NCBI GenBank assembly: GCA_018222405.1
Contig: JAAFAI010000003.1
Coordinates: forward strand, 124,001-188,000
Length of the DNA stretch: 64,000 nt
From: Gammaproteobacteria bacterium
GTDB taxonomy: Bacteria > Pseudomonadota > Gammaproteobacteria > Enterobacterales > Alteromonadaceae
Direction of reading: 5' to 3'
Made by a program: the position numbers and the translations under genes. Below are positions 16,594-26,699 of the stretch, piece by piece. The notes beneath the pieces are model-generated. The model searched no databases. It saw nothing but the letters and a program-made list of their open reading frames with translations, and had not been told where the DNA came from. Every line of letters starts with the position of its first letter. Position 1 is the stretch's first letter.

Positions 16594-18908
16594 TTCTGAG
16601 CAACCGGGATGCGATTATCAGGCTGCGCTTTCATCAGTTTAATCGCAATGTATTTAGAAGTGGGCGTGAATGACTCATCGCCATAGCTCTCCAAAGGCAC
16701 CAGGCCGTTGGCTTCCGGAAAATAAGCGGCGGCCTGACCCTGTGGAATATCGTAAGCCACCAGGGTGAAACCTTTCACTCTACGTTCTCTGTCATCATGC
16801 CACAGGGAAATCATGTCAACCTTTTCGCCTTCGCTAAAGCCCAGCCGGTTAATGTCCTCGGGATTAACGAACACCACATAGCGCTGGCCAAATACGCCCC
16901 GGTAGCGGTCATCAAGGCCATAAACCGTGGTGTTGTACTGATCGTGTGAGCGCAGTGTTTGCAGTATAAGATCCGGCGTTTCTCCGGCAGGTAATTGTGC
17001 AGAGAGTAACTGCCCGGGCAGTGGGTTGGCAGCAAAGCCGGCTTTCTGGTCGGCCGTGCGCCACGTTCTCTCAGATGCCGGGTTAGGTAAGTGAAATCCG
17101 CCCGGTTGGGTTAACTTCTCGTTAAAGCCGGTAAAGCCGGGGATCGTATCGGCAATCAACTCGCGGATGCGGCTATAATCGTTAATTAGCGCGTCCCAGT
17201 CTACCGGGTGATTGCCCAGCACAGCTTTGGCCATACCGGCCACAATGGCTGGCTCTGAACGTAACAGCGCTGAGCCCGGAGGCAGTTGCCCATAGGAAAT
17301 GTGTACCATCGAAAAGGTATCTTCTACCGTCACGCCCTGGGGCTGGCCGTTCTGAATATCGGCTTCGGTGCGACCCAGGCAAGGTAAAATCAGCGCTGCT
17401 TTACCGGTAACTAAATGCGAGCGGTTAAGTTTGGTGCTTACGTGTACCGTAAGGTCGCATTGCTTAAGCGCTGCATGAGTACGCGGTGTGTCCGGGGTGG
17501 CCTGAGCAAAGTTGCCACCCATGCCAATAAAGACTTTAGCGCGCCCCTGTTCCATAGCCTGAATAGCCTGCACCACGTTGTGGCCGGGCTCACGGGGTAC
17601 AGAAAAGTTAAAGCGCTCCTCCAGGGCATCGAGCAACCATTGCGGTGGCTTTTCATCGATCCCCATGGTTCTGTCGCCCTGCACATTACTGTGGCCTCGC
17701 ACCGGCGATAATCCGGCACCCGGTTTACCCACATTGCCGCGCAGCAACTGGACGTTAATAATTTCCTGGATGATAGCAACTGAGTGCTTATGTTGGGTTA
17801 TTCCCATGGCCCAGCACATAATCACTCGCTCAGCCCGGCAATACATGCTGGCCGCCAGGTAAATATCGTCTTTGCTGAGCCCTGACTGTTCAACAATGTC
17901 TTGCCAGGAAGTGGCATCAACCAGAGCCAGATAATCATCAAGGCCGTTGGTATGCCGGGCAATAAAATCGTGATCAAATATCGCCGGACGGTTATTGGCC
18001 TGGGCTTCTCTTTCCCATTCGAGCAGACCTTTGGCAATACCGCGCATGACCGCCATATCGCCGCCTAATGCCGGGCGGAAATAAGCTGTGTTAGTGGGGG
18101 CATCGCCATTGGTTAGCATTTCCAGCGGGTGTTGCGGATGCTGAAAACGTTCCAGGCCGCGCTCTTTCAGCGGATTAAAGCAAACCACCTGAGCGCCTCG
18201 CTCAACGGCCTCCCGTAACGGTTCGAGCATACGAGGATGATTGGTGCCTGGGTTCTGGCCCAATACAAATATCGCATCGGCTTTGGCAAAGTCGTCGAAT
18301 ACCACGGTGCCTTTGCCTACGCCCACCGATTGCTTCATGGCATGGCCACTGGCTTCATGGCACATGTTGGAGCAGTCAGGAAAATTATTAGTACCAAATG
18401 CACGTACAAATAGCTGATACAGGTACGCCGCTTCATTACTGGTGCGCCCGGACGTGTAAAATTCAGCTTGATCGGGACTGGCCAGCTGGTTGAGATGTTG
18501 CGCTATCAATGCAAAGGCATCATCCCAGCTAATCTCAGTATATTTATCCGTTGCCGGATCGTATTGCATAGGGTGGGATAAGCGGCCCTGATCTTCCAGC
18601 CAGTAATCGCTGTGCTCTAAAAGTTTAGATACGGTGTAACGCTCAAAAAATGCTGGCCCTACCTGACGACCTGAGGATTCCCAGTTAACCGCTTTAGCGC
18701 CGTTTTCGCAAAATTTAACCAGGCCATTTTCCGGTGATTCGCCCCAGGCACAGCCCGGGCAATCAAAACCATGGTCCTGATTGGTTTTGAGCATAGCGCG
18801 CAGGTTTTTTAGCGGCTTTTCACTGGCGATCCAGCTTTTGGTGACACTTTTTAATGCACCCCAGCCACCGGCAGGGGCGGTGTATTTCTGAACAGACTTA
18901 TCAGCCAT
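16590..18908 (-). CDS. YdeP/FdhF-like molybdopterin oxidoreductase
   Basis: A 772-residue molybdopterin-dependent oxidoreductase of the Fdh-alpha-like (YdeP) family. The start chosen is the ATG at 18908 after CAGGAAACG; a GTG at 18923 is possible. The N-terminal region has CPGC (50-53) and a further Cys67, fewer ligands than the usual four-cysteine cluster. Cys183 in NMCHEASGHAMKQSVG occupies the position of selenocysteine or cysteine that binds Mo in FdhF. GQNPGTNHPRML, GMGGNFAQATPDTP and a C-terminal cofactor-binding domain with RSHDQYNTTVYG follow. No electron-transfer subunits lie next to it, and substrate is unknown; fdhD next door suggests a sulfurated Mo cofactor as in formate dehydrogenases. 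Confidence 0.92.
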   Translation of the reverse strand: MADKSVQKYTAPAGGWGALKSVTKSWIASEKPLKNLRAMLKTNQDHGFDCPGCAWGESPENGLVKFCENGAKAVNWESSGRQVGPAFFERYTVSKLLEHSDYWLEDQGRLSHPMQYDPATDKYTEISWDDAFALIAQHLNQLASPDQAEFYTSGRTSNEAAYLYQLFVRAFGTNNFPDCSNMCHEASGHAMKQSVGVGKGTVVFDDFAKADAIFVLGQNPGTNHPRMLEPLREAVERGAQVVCFNPLKERGLERFQHPQHPLEMLTNGDAPTNTAYFRPALGGDMAVMRGIAKGLLEWEREAQANNRPAIFDHDFIARHTNGLDDYLALVDATSWQDIVEQSGLSKDDIYLAASMYCRAERVIMCWAMGITQHKHSVAIIQEIINVQLLRGNVGKPGAGLSPVRGHSNVQGDRTMGIDEKPPQWLLDALEERFNFSVPREPGHNVVQAIQAMEQGRAKVFIGMGGNFAQATPDTPRTHAALKQCDLTVHVSTKLNRSHLVTGKAALILPCLGRTEADIQNGQPQGVTVEDTFSMVHISYGQLPPGSALLRSEPAIVAGMAKAVLGNHPVDWDALINDYSRIRELIADTIPGFTGFNEKLTQPGGFHLPNPASERTWRTADQKAGFAANPLPGQLLSAQLPAGETPDLILQTLRSHDQYNTTVYGLDDRYRGVFGQRYVVFVNPEDINRLGFSEGEKVDMISLWHDDRERRVKGFTLVAYDIPQGQAAAYFPEANGLVPLESYGDESFTPTSKYIAIKLMKAQPDNRIPVAQN

Positions 18909-19093
18909 TTCGTTTCCTGACACTGCCAGATATGCCAGGCAGTTTTATTTTTTGCTTTGTCGCACAGTAAAACAGAAGTTGGTGATGTTAAGCAAACGTA
19001 AACCCGTCAGTCCTGTATCTTTTTACGACCAGTGTCATACCCGGCCAGGCAATATGGTACCTGTTGTCTGACGCATAATGGCTGATACCCACT

Positions 19094-19771
19094 TTAATTT
19101 AACTTCATCCAGTGAATTATGATTTTATTAACGCCGATGGTGTACTCAAGATGCAACTGGCCATTGTCTTCGAGATTCATTATCAGTGGCGAACGCACTT
19201 CAGCAGGGATGCTTGGATCGTTGGTTTGTTTAATGGTGAAATAATAGCCTTCATCGGCATGGGAGATCGTGCCCGAATAAAAATACTGTGACATATTGCC
19301 CCACATGTCTGTCGCAACAAATTCCATTCGCCAGGACACGCCGTTAGACGACTTAGCGCTAAAGGTTGAATTGGCTTCCACTGCCATGGAAATATCGACG
19401 CCATTTTGCGTATAGCCCACTAGATACCAGTCACCTTCGGGCTAATACGCAGCAGGCTGCACGGGGATGATGGGTTCTGGCCCGGGACCTGGCCCAGGTC
19501 CGTTGTTTGGATCGGACGCAATATAAGGATTAGGATCCGGGGCATTGGGTAAAAATTTGGGCAATAAGATGAGCCCTATGCCAATGACAACCAGAATGAT
19601 GGAAGGGTTACTGACATTAATTTTGATGCCAAATCCTTCCACATTGCTATTGCGGGAGCCGTCACCCTGTTTACCGGATATAAACAGGTACAGCCCCACT
19701 AAAACCAGGGCTACACCTACTGCAACAATAAAAGTATCGAACGTATCCATCGTTTTCTGTCCCGAGTCCAT
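19094..19771 (-). pseudogene. membrane-anchored hypothetical protein split by in-frame TAG
   Basis: Two reading frames on the minus strand, 19442-19771 (109 residues) and 19094-19441, are in the same phase and are separated only by a TAG codon at 19442-19444. The first half has two hydrophobic segments (TFIVAVGVALVLVGLYLFIS and IILVVIGIGLILLPKFL) and a Pro/Gly linker (NNGPGPGPGPEP). The text continues PAAY-stop-PEGDWYLVGYTQNG into a compact beta-rich domain. The joined protein, anchor plus linker plus exported domain, makes better sense than two genes, and the second half lacks its own good ribosome site (first start is GTG at 19420). No family recognised. It could be a real nonsense allele or a base-call error. 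Confidence 0.65.
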
Positions 19772-19896
19772 CGGTAATAAGCGAGATTGCGTGAGACAAT
19801 ATCTGTCTGCGAAGCAAAATATAGCTCATTGGTTAATAAATAACCATCCCGATGGCGCTAACTGAGTGGCTGAAACTCTGTTCGATGAATACCTTG

Positions 19897-20904
19897 TTAT
19901 ATCGCCGGCGACCTGATGTGCATAGAACCTACTGCCTCTATAGCCTGTAATACCAGGGCTTGCTCGAAAATGGGAAATGACAGGATCACCTCATCCACGC
20001 CGAATGCTGCTACAAACCGATTAAGCTGCTCTTCCGCTGCAGCTTTATCACCCACCAGAGCGTAGCGCAACGTACTGTTGATACTGCGGATTTCCATTTC
20101 GTTAAGCTCCAGGCGGATGTCCTCCACAGGTGGTGGCATGGGCTTGTTGGCGTTACGACGCAGGTTAGCGAATTGTTGCTGAACCGAGGTAAATAACTGT
20201 TTAGCGTGGTCTTCACTATCGCCGATAACCGCCATGACACCCGCCGATACATAAGGCTCGGCCAGTTGCGCCGAGGGTTTAAAGTTTGCCCGGTAGATAC
20301 TAATGGCATCACCGAGCATATCGGGCGCGAAGTGCGATGCAAAAGAAAACGGCAATCCCATATGGGCTGCCAGTTGAGCCGAATATAAACTGGAACCGAG
20401 TAACCAAATTGGCACATTAGTGCCGGCGCCGGGTACAGCAATAGGCTTTTGGCCTTCTTCAGGTGTGCCAAGCAGGCGCTGAAGTTCGGCGACATCCTCT
20501 GGATAGCGCTCGGCATCGCCCTGTATATCGCGGCGCAGCGCACGGGCGGTAGCCATATCAGTGCCCGGCGCGCGGCCTAACCCTAAATCTATCCGGTCAG
20601 GATAAAGCTCGGCAAGCGTGCCAAATTGTTCGGCAATCACCAGTGGCGCATGATTGGGCAGCATGACGCCACCAGAGCCAATACGAATACGGTTGGTAAC
20701 CGCGCCCACACTGGATAACAAAACCGCCGTCGCGGCACTGGCCACAGCTCGCATACCATGGTGTTCAGCCAGCCAGTAACGGGTAAACCCGGCCTGCTCA
20801 GCGGTTTGCGCGATGGCCTGACTGCGCAGTAGGGCGTCGCGTACGGAACTGCCTTGGGCGACATGGGCGAGGTCGAGAATCGACAGGGGCAAGGATTCAG
20901 TCAT
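19897..20904 (-). CDS. LLM-class flavin-dependent oxidoreductase (YhbW-like)
   Basis: A 335-residue luciferase-like TIM-barrel flavoprotein of the YhbW group. Text typical of the family includes [60 protein letters not shown] and [13 protein letters not shown]. The start is the ATG at 20904 ([10 protein letters not shown]) after ACAGGTATTTTC; a longer frame adds nine unlikely residues. Substrate is unknown for this group. It stands alone. Confidence 0.93.
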   Translation of the reverse strand: MTESLPLSILDLAHVAQGSSVRDALLRSQAIAQTAEQAGFTRYWLAEHHGMRAVASAATAVLLSSVGAVTNRIRIGSGGVMLPNHAPLVIAEQFGTLAELYPDRIDLGLGRAPGTDMATARALRRDIQGDAERYPEDVAELQRLLGTPEEGQKPIAVPGAGTNVPIWLLGSSLYSAQLAAHMGLPFSFASHFAPDMLGDAISIYRANFKPSAQLAEPYVSAGVMAVIGDSEDHAKQLFTSVQQQFANLRRNANKPMPPPVEDIRLELNEMEIRSINSTLRYALVGDKAAAEEQLNRFVAAFGVDEVILSFPIFEQALVLQAIEAVGSMHIRSPAI

Positions 20905-21029
20905 GAAAATACCTGTTAGTTTGCATACCAAGTATTATTGGGATGACGCAGCGGATCAAAAGGGCGATTCGACTAGCTGCATAACATCGCGTTAGTTTTC
21001 AATTGAAATTACTCGAATTGGCGTGGCAG

Positions 21030-22949
21030 TCATAAAGCACAAGTTTCTGTCGGGTAAACAGCATTATCTTCATCACTGGCCAATGAAGGGAAAGCATCGA
21101 CGATGTTGTCATAGGTTTGGCGAAACCTGAGCTTTAGCAACAGCATCTGGTTAAGGTGTGCCTTGGTGATAGTGGGCTGATAGCTCATTAAATGTGAAAC
21201 GATTTCATACGCGTTTTGCGCCTGTCCTCTAGTGGCGACAAAGTAAAGCGCCTGATAGAGCGGATCGGGTGCATCATCGGGTTGATAATAAGGCACGTTT
21301 TGCTCTACCAGAAATGTCAGGGCTTCCAGATTCATCGCCTGAATCGCAGTAAATAGCAGGCTGCGACCGTAGCGGTCTAACGTATGCAGATCAAACCCTG
21401 ATTCATGTAATTCATGCAGGGTTGAGGCAGAAAGGCCCCGGGTAATCCCGTCATCAAAAAATAGATAATTTAATTCGTCTGGCATGAGGCCCAGACTAAC
21501 TAGAGAAGGATATGTCTCAGGTAGTTCTGCCAGTGCAGTATGAGTAAAAAGTTGTAATAATTCAGGGTCGTTACTTATTGTAGAGGCGGTAAGAGAGTAA
21601 TTGCCGTTTTTCCATAAAATCCTGGCACGCAGGTATCCAGGGGTATTTTTATTCTCACCCTTTTTCTCCTCATAATTGGCCGCGGAACGTCTGCAACTGA
21701 CTAATTCAGGAGCACGATTAAATAACGCTTTATCTGTTTCCTCAGACTCACTTACGTCTATAACTTCAGGTTTCCAATATTGTTTTACGTTGGCTTGATA
21801 ATCTTTACATTGTGCTCGTTTCTTATTGGCTGTGGTATAGCCGTTATCGCTAACATAGGCCTGCTGCTGAGCTGATAACTCATCCATCAGTTGCGTTGTT
21901 TTTGCAGTTTTGGAAGGCAGACTTGTCTTCGGTATGGCGAAAAGGCTATAACCATAGTGTTCCATTAGGTAAGAGACACCCTCAGGTGTAAAAAAGTAGG
22001 ACGGGTATTCGGAGTTGTTAACAAAATAACCGTCTTCGGAGGGAGCAACAGTGGCCTGCTGCCCAAGTCCGATCAGATAGTCAGTAAAAGCCAACTGCCG
22101 AATGACATCTTCAGACTTGCCTCCTGTCCCCTTCATTCCCACCATTTGGTGCAGGCGATCCAGAGCGAAATCCATAGGACCACCAATAAAGGGATCAGAT
22201 TGTAACGAAACACCTTGTTTTATGAGCCAGCGGGCCAGATCATTGCGGCCAAACAAGATGGCAGCGTCCAGAATATTTAGCATCCCAAGGCCATGCTCAT
22301 TTCCAAGTGATGCGTTTATATCGTCCAGTGCTAAGGCAAATTGCTTTATGGTGTCATCGCCAATGGATTTGTTCTCTATTAACATCGCAACATCATCGGG
22401 GAGTAACGCGTCAGGGAGTGTTCCTGTGGGCACTTCGCCTGCGCGAGCCTTTTTTGACACCCAGCGTTTACGCTCGTCGCTCCTGAACGGACTTTTGTTA
22501 AGCCAGCTTTTGTTGTGTGACTCTATTTGCTCACCGTAGATTTTATTGGCCTGATTAATGGGGCTGAATCGTTTGCGATAAGTATCCCGCCACTTTGCAG
22601 CCCTTAACGGGTTATCCAGAGATATTATTGCTAATGTAATATCGTCAACGGAATAGCCTTTATCCAGATAAGGCGTTAAGTCGGCTTGTTCGAAATATTT
22701 ACTTTTTGTGCGATTTAAGTCGTAGCGAAATTGCACACATCGGTTGGCTGTGGGGATAAATGTTTCTTCAGGCGTGTTATCAGCCTGAGTAGCGGGTAGC
22801 GCATTTTCCAGTGGGGACATATCACTGGCACCCTGGCTGGTAGCACCGTCAGTAGGAATAGCAGGATTATCAACTGGCTCCATTGTGGCATAAAACCAAA
22901 GTCCACTGGCGACCAGCGCTACGCCTATTACAACAACCATTCTTCGCAC
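21030..22949 (-). CDS. hypothetical protein with N-terminal anchor and ankyrin-like segments
   Basis: A 639-residue protein of unknown function. An N-terminal hydrophobic stretch (VVVIGVALVASGLWFYATM) suggests a signal anchor, followed by a low-complexity acidic linker. Two stretches look like degenerate ankyrin pairs: LNILDAAILFGRNDLARWLI near residue 225 and RYGRSLLFTAIQAMNLEALT near 530. Start is GTG at 22949 or ATG at 22940, neither with a strong ribosome site. It is monocistronic. The protein would face the periplasm; no enzymatic motif is visible. Confidence 0.7.
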   Translation of the reverse strand: MRRMVVVIGVALVASGLWFYATMEPVDNPAIPTDGATSQGASDMSPLENALPATQADNTPEETFIPTANRCVQFRYDLNRTKSKYFEQADLTPYLDKGYSVDDITLAIISLDNPLRAAKWRDTYRKRFSPINQANKIYGEQIESHNKSWLNKSPFRSDERKRWVSKKARAGEVPTGTLPDALLPDDVAMLIENKSIGDDTIKQFALALDDINASLGNEHGLGMLNILDAAILFGRNDLARWLIKQGVSLQSDPFIGGPMDFALDRLHQMVGMKGTGGKSEDVIRQLAFTDYLIGLGQQATVAPSEDGYFVNNSEYPSYFFTPEGVSYLMEHYGYSLFAIPKTSLPSKTAKTTQLMDELSAQQQAYVSDNGYTTANKKRAQCKDYQANVKQYWKPEVIDVSESEETDKALFNRAPELVSCRRSAANYEEKKGENKNTPGYLRARILWKNGNYSLTASTISNDPELLQLFTHTALAELPETYPSLVSLGLMPDELNYLFFDDGITRGLSASTLHELHESGFDLHTLDRYGRSLLFTAIQAMNLEALTFLVEQNVPYYQPDDAPDPLYQALYFVATRGQAQNAYEIVSHLMSYQPTITKAHLNQMLLLKLRFRQTYDNIVDAFPSLASDEDNAVYPTETCAL

Positions 22950-23199
22950 GGATAATCCCTGTCACATGAGTTTTTGTTCTTATTATTTGTAACGTTATCA
23001 AGAGATTAGGCTGTATTTGAAGTGCCTGTTTCCGGTATCTGGTAATGATTCTGTTAAGCGTCGGCGTTAACTTTTGCCCTGACAAGTGAATCAGATTGAT
23101 TGAATCGCGAAGCAAAATCCCTTAAGTTGTAATGCTGCGCTAATTTTACCGCACTAACTGCCCCCGGCAGTTCTTAACATCAATCCTGATAGGTAAAAT

Positions 23200-24009
23200 A
23201 TGAAATATCCAAGCACCCTACCCACAGCACATCAGCAGCTGTTAACCGACATTATTCGTATTTTTTCGGGCGATAAGCGCGTAAACGCAATCGGCGCGAG
23301 TGGTTCGTTCGCTAGCAATCAGATGGATCAGTACAGTGATTTGGATCTGGTTATCGCCATTGAACCGGCGTTTATAGATGAAGTGATGGCTGAGCGGTTT
23401 AAACTGGTAAACGCTGTACCGGGTTACATTGAAGGCTTTACCGGTGAGCATGTGGGGGAGCCGAGACTGATTATTGCTCTGTATGAGTTACCTCACAGTT
23501 ACCCGTCGCTCGTACACGTTGATTTTAAATTTGTATCGCTAACGGATGCCGCACAGCGAGTCGATGACACTCAGGTTATCTGGGAGCGTTCATCATCGCT
23601 TTCAGACATTTATGCCTGCACTGAGTACGCGTACCCGCAACCGGATTGTCAGTGGGTAGAGGACCGCTTCTGGATTTGGGTACACTACGGTGCGGGTAAA
23701 ATTGCCCGGGGCGAATACTTTGAGGCACTGGAGTTTTTGTCTTTTCTACGTACTGTGGTGTTATCGCCGCTGGCGTTACAACAGGCCGGACTGACTCCAT
23801 CGGGCGTGCGTACTATCGAAAAACGTCTGCCAGCATTTGCCGCTGAGCTTAAACAAACGATTGCTACGGCTGAAAGAGATACCCTGATCCCAGCCTTCGA
23901 AGCCTGCATTGCTCTGTATATCCGCTTACGGGATAAAACAACCGCAAAAGTTAATGGCAGAGCCCAGCAGTTGGCCATCAGTTATTTTAATGATGAGCTT
24001 AAGGCCTGA
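23200..24009 (+). CDS. nucleotidyltransferase, aminoglycoside adenylyltransferase-like
   Basis: A 269-residue protein with a minimal nucleotidyltransferase core: GASGSFASNQMDQYSDLDLVI (about 33-53) has the GS-x10-DxD arrangement that binds nucleotide and two metal ions. A third acidic residue lies in VHVDFKFVSL near 108. The C-terminal half is helical with no familiar motif. The nearest well-known relatives are streptomycin-type adenylyltransferases, but the substrate cannot be told from sequence and resistance should not be assumed. A hairpin follows the stop. Confidence 0.75.
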   Translation: MKYPSTLPTAHQQLLTDIIRIFSGDKRVNAIGASGSFASNQMDQYSDLDLVIAIEPAFIDEVMAERFKLVNAVPGYIEGFTGEHVGEPRLIIALYELPHSYPSLVHVDFKFVSLTDAAQRVDDTQVIWERSSSLSDIYACTEYAYPQPDCQWVEDRFWIWVHYGAGKIARGEYFEALEFLSFLRTVVLSPLALQQAGLTPSGVRTIEKRLPAFAAELKQTIATAERDTLIPAFEACIALYIRLRDKTTAKVNGRAQQLAISYFNDELKA

Positions 24010-24018
24010 CTGACCAAC

Positions 24019-24040
24019 AGGGAGATGCTCACATCTCCCT
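24019..24040 (+). terminator. hairpin after the nucleotidyltransferase gene
   Basis: AGGGAGATG and CATCTCCCT form a perfect 9-bp stem around CTCA, followed by the weak T-rich string TGCGTTTCTGCTTTT. Likely a terminator although the T-run is interrupted. Confidence 0.6.
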
Positions 24041-24158
24041 TGCGTTTCTGCTTTTCCATACGCATATGATTCATGTAGTAATATGTTGTTACCTGCCTGT
24101 GATGTAACTGTGTTTGTATAACAACCAGCATTCGTTAACTTATTATCGAGGTAACACT

Positions 24159-24716
24159 ATGAGCAAGATCCTGATGATCACGGGTGATTTTGTTGAAGAC
24201 TATGAAAACATGGTGCCATTTCAAACTCTGCTGGCCTGTGGCCATCAGGTTGATGCGGTGTGTCCGGATAAATCGGCAGGGGATACCATTAAAACGGCAA
24301 TTCACGATTTTGAAGGCGATCAGACTTACACTGAAAAACCGGGCCATAACTTTACGTTAAATGCCACTTTTGCTGATGTTAAGGCCGAAGATTATGATGG
24401 GCTGTATATTCCCGGCGGCCGGGCGCCAGAATACCTGCGATTAAATGCGGATGTCATTGCGTTGGTAACAGCGTTTTTTACGGCGGATAAACCGGTTAGC
24501 TCGATTTGTCATGGGCCCCAATTACTGGCTGCGGCCGGTGTGCTGGAGGGCAAGCAAGTGTCTGCCTACCCGGCGTGCGAGCCGGAAATTAAACTGGCAG
24601 GGGCCACTTATGTTGCCGTGAATATGGATGAAGCCATCACCGATGGTAAGCTGGTGACGGGCCCGGCCTGGCCGGCTCACCCGGCTCTGTTGAGTCAGTT
24701 TATGGCGTTGCTTTAA
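24159..24716 (+). CDS. DJ-1/PfpI family protein
   Basis: A 185-residue DJ-1/PfpI superfamily protein starting [20 protein letters not shown] at the ATG at 24159, preceded by CGAGGTAAC. The nucleophile elbow [14 protein letters not shown] has the conserved Cys followed by His, and [16 protein letters not shown] supplies the oxyanion region. Such proteins act as glyoxalases, deglycases, or proteases in different members; the exact activity is not decided here. A second family member lies at 27551. Confidence 0.9.
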   Translation: MSKILMITGDFVEDYENMVPFQTLLACGHQVDAVCPDKSAGDTIKTAIHDFEGDQTYTEKPGHNFTLNATFADVKAEDYDGLYIPGGRAPEYLRLNADVIALVTAFFTADKPVSSICHGPQLLAAAGVLEGKQVSAYPACEPEIKLAGATYVAVNMDEAITDGKLVTGPAWPAHPALLSQFMALL

Positions 24717-24737
24717 GTAAAGTAGAGGGAGAAGTCT

Positions 24738-25142
24738 GTGTGTGGATTATTTATTAATGCCGACCCGTCTTTATGGACGAGTACTACCCGTTCATTGCGA
24801 ATAGACGGCGTGGTGACCTCCATCCGCATGGAGACATTTTTCTGGAATGTGCTGCAGGAAATCGCCAGCCGGGACGAACTGAGCGTGAGCCAGTTAATTT
24901 CAAAATTGTATCTGGAGTCACTCGATGCCGACCATGACGTTGGCAACTTCACTTCGTTTCTGCGGGTTTGCTGCGGCCGTTATCTTTCTATGATTTCCGA
25001 TGGCTATCTTAAGCGAGATGCGCTTGAGCCTCTCAGTGATATTGATTCAGATCGTGTGATTAAACAGGAAGCCGATTCAATGGCGATACGACTGAAGCAA
25101 CTGCCTGAGCAGCAAGCAGCCCGACAAGGCAATAAACATTAG
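24738..25142 (+). CDS. ribbon-helix-helix domain protein (RHH_4 type)
   Basis: A 134-residue protein. Residues 1-75 carry the ribbon-helix-helix domain of the RHH_4 type: MCGLFINADPSLW, then RSLRIDGVVTSIRMETFFWN, then LSVSQLISKLYLES and NFTSFLRVCCGRYLS. The start is GTG at 24738 behind AGAGGGAGAAG. Members are small predicted DNA-binding proteins often annotated near aryl-sulfate enzymes; the target is unknown. Its stop overlaps that of the convergent Lrp gene. Confidence 0.82.
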   Translation: MCGLFINADPSLWTSTTRSLRIDGVVTSIRMETFFWNVLQEIASRDELSVSQLISKLYLESLDADHDVGNFTSFLRVCCGRYLSMISDGYLKRDALEPLSDIDSDRVIKQEADSMAIRLKQLPEQQAARQGNKH

Positions 25143-25603
25143 CGGGCCGCTTTTTTGATATTTATCTGCGGCAGCCGGGGCTCGAACAACGATGATTTAA
25201 CGATAGAGGTGTTGGTATCGGCACATTCGTGCAACGGAAACATAATGTCATCGAGTTCGGCGACATCCTGCAAGGCCAGGCGTGCAATTAAGCAGTCCTC
25301 ACCGGTTACCCGATCGCAGGCCATAAAGCGGGGCTCATCGCTAATCAGCTTTTCCACTTTTCTTATCTGCCCCGACTTCGGCTTTATTCTTACCAGCGCC
25401 TGAATGCTGTAACCCAGTGCGCGCATATCCAACCTAACGCCAAAACCATCGATAACGCCTTTATGTCGCAACGCTTTCATTCGCTCACCAACGGCGGGGC
25501 CCGATAAGCCTACCGCTTTACCTATTTCTGCCAGACTCAGCCGGGCATTGTTATCCAGCACAGTTAAAATGGCTTTATCGAGGTGGTCAATCTGCTTTGT
25601 CAT
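25139..25603 (-). CDS. Lrp/AsnC family transcriptional regulator
   Basis: A 154-residue regulator. The N-terminal winged helix-turn-helix reads IDHLDKAILTVLDNNARLSLAEIGKAVGLSGPAVGERMKAL, and the C-terminal RAM ligand domain includes ECADTNTSIVKSSLFEPR. It is divergent from the PhzF gene with a 156-bp AT-rich gap, so it may control that gene and itself, probably in response to an amino acid. Ligand unknown. Confidence 0.93.
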   Translation of the reverse strand: MTKQIDHLDKAILTVLDNNARLSLAEIGKAVGLSGPAVGERMKALRHKGVIDGFGVRLDMRALGYSIQALVRIKPKSGQIRKVEKLISDEPRFMACDRVTGEDCLIARLALQDVAELDDIMFPLHECADTNTSIVKSSLFEPRLPQINIKKAAR

Positions 25604-25759
25604 AACTGATTTTTAAAATGAAGGTTATTTATTATAATTTACCTATATATGAAAGGAAAAAGCTAGAAAAGGCTTATTGAATAGCAATGAAAAGAGAGTG
25701 TAGCCAGTGATATTCTATAAAAACTATCAGCCCGTTAATTTACCGCATAAGGAACAGTT

Positions 25760-26596
25760 ATGAACGTACAACGCATTGCCGCATTCAGCGATGGCAACAA
25801 AGGTGGTAACCCCGCCGGGGTGGTGTTACTTAAAGACCCAATGACAGAAAGTGAAATGCGCAGCATTGCAGCTGAGGTGGGGTATTCAGAAACCGCTTTT
25901 GCTTATCCTCTTGCAGAAGATGAATCAGCCTGGCGGGTACGTTATTTTTCGCCCGAATCCGAGGTGCCATTTTGCGGCCATGCCACCATAGCGCTTGGCG
26001 CAGCGTTAGGTGAACATGCAGGAGCAGGGGAGTATAAACTCACAATCAACAGCGCTGAAATAGCCGTTAATACAATACAAACCGAACAAGGCGTTGCGGC
26101 TACGCTTACTTCACCACCAACTCATAGTCGGCCGGTTACCAGTGATGAGCTCACAAAGGCGCTTAACCTCTTCGGCCTTTCTGAGCAGGATCTCGATGAA
26201 CAATTACCACCGGCATATATTCATGGTGGTTCAAACCACATAGTTTTGCCGCTGCAAAGCAGGCAAACTCTGGCCAGCATGGCGTATTCCCTGACGGCAG
26301 GCAAAGTCGTAATGGAAGCGCTGGAGCTGGTAACCATTATGCTGGTGTATATTGAGAGTCCCCAGGTGTTTGTGGTCAGAAACGCTTTTGCCTCGGGTGG
26401 CGTTATTGAAGACCCGGCCACAGGCGCTGCAGCGGCTGCCTTTGCCGGTTATCTGCGAGATGCAAAATGGCCCCACAACGGCCAGTTTACTATCCGTCAG
26501 GGCGAAGATATGGGAGCTCCTTCGGTGATCAGGGTTAGCCTGTCTGAGGACAAAGGCAGCCCTGTGTCTGTGTCTGGAACCACTCGTCCAATTTAA
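25760..26596 (+). CDS. PhzF family isomerase/epimerase
   Basis: A 278-residue PhzF-like protein with the family features GNPAGVVLL near the N-terminus, VGYSETAFAYP holding the active glutamate, FSPESEVPFCGHATIALG, and EDPATGAAAAAFAGYLR in the C-terminal half. PhzF itself isomerises trans-2,3-dihydro-3-hydroxyanthranilate, but no phenazine genes are near, so this is one of the many relatives of unknown substrate. The divergent Lrp regulator suggests amino-acid-linked control. Confidence 0.9.
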   Translation: MNVQRIAAFSDGNKGGNPAGVVLLKDPMTESEMRSIAAEVGYSETAFAYPLAEDESAWRVRYFSPESEVPFCGHATIALGAALGEHAGAGEYKLTINSAEIAVNTIQTEQGVAATLTSPPTHSRPVTSDELTKALNLFGLSEQDLDEQLPPAYIHGGSNHIVLPLQSRQTLASMAYSLTAGKVVMEALELVTIMLVYIESPQVFVVRNAFASGGVIEDPATGAAAAAFAGYLRDAKWPHNGQFTIRQGEDMGAPSVIRVSLSEDKGSPVSVSGTTRPI

Positions 26597-26699
26597 CGGG
26601 CAGTAAAAAGGTAAATTGGCAGGATATAAAGCCAGATAACTATTGACCTGAAATATGCTTGAAGTTTTACGATGGCTTTAGTCAATCTCTGACTGTCAG

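Noticed and set aside
23200-24009. Calling the nucleotidyltransferase an antibiotic-resistance gene
   Set aside because: Only the generic nucleotidyltransferase core is visible; there is no mobile element or resistance context, and substrate residues cannot be judged.
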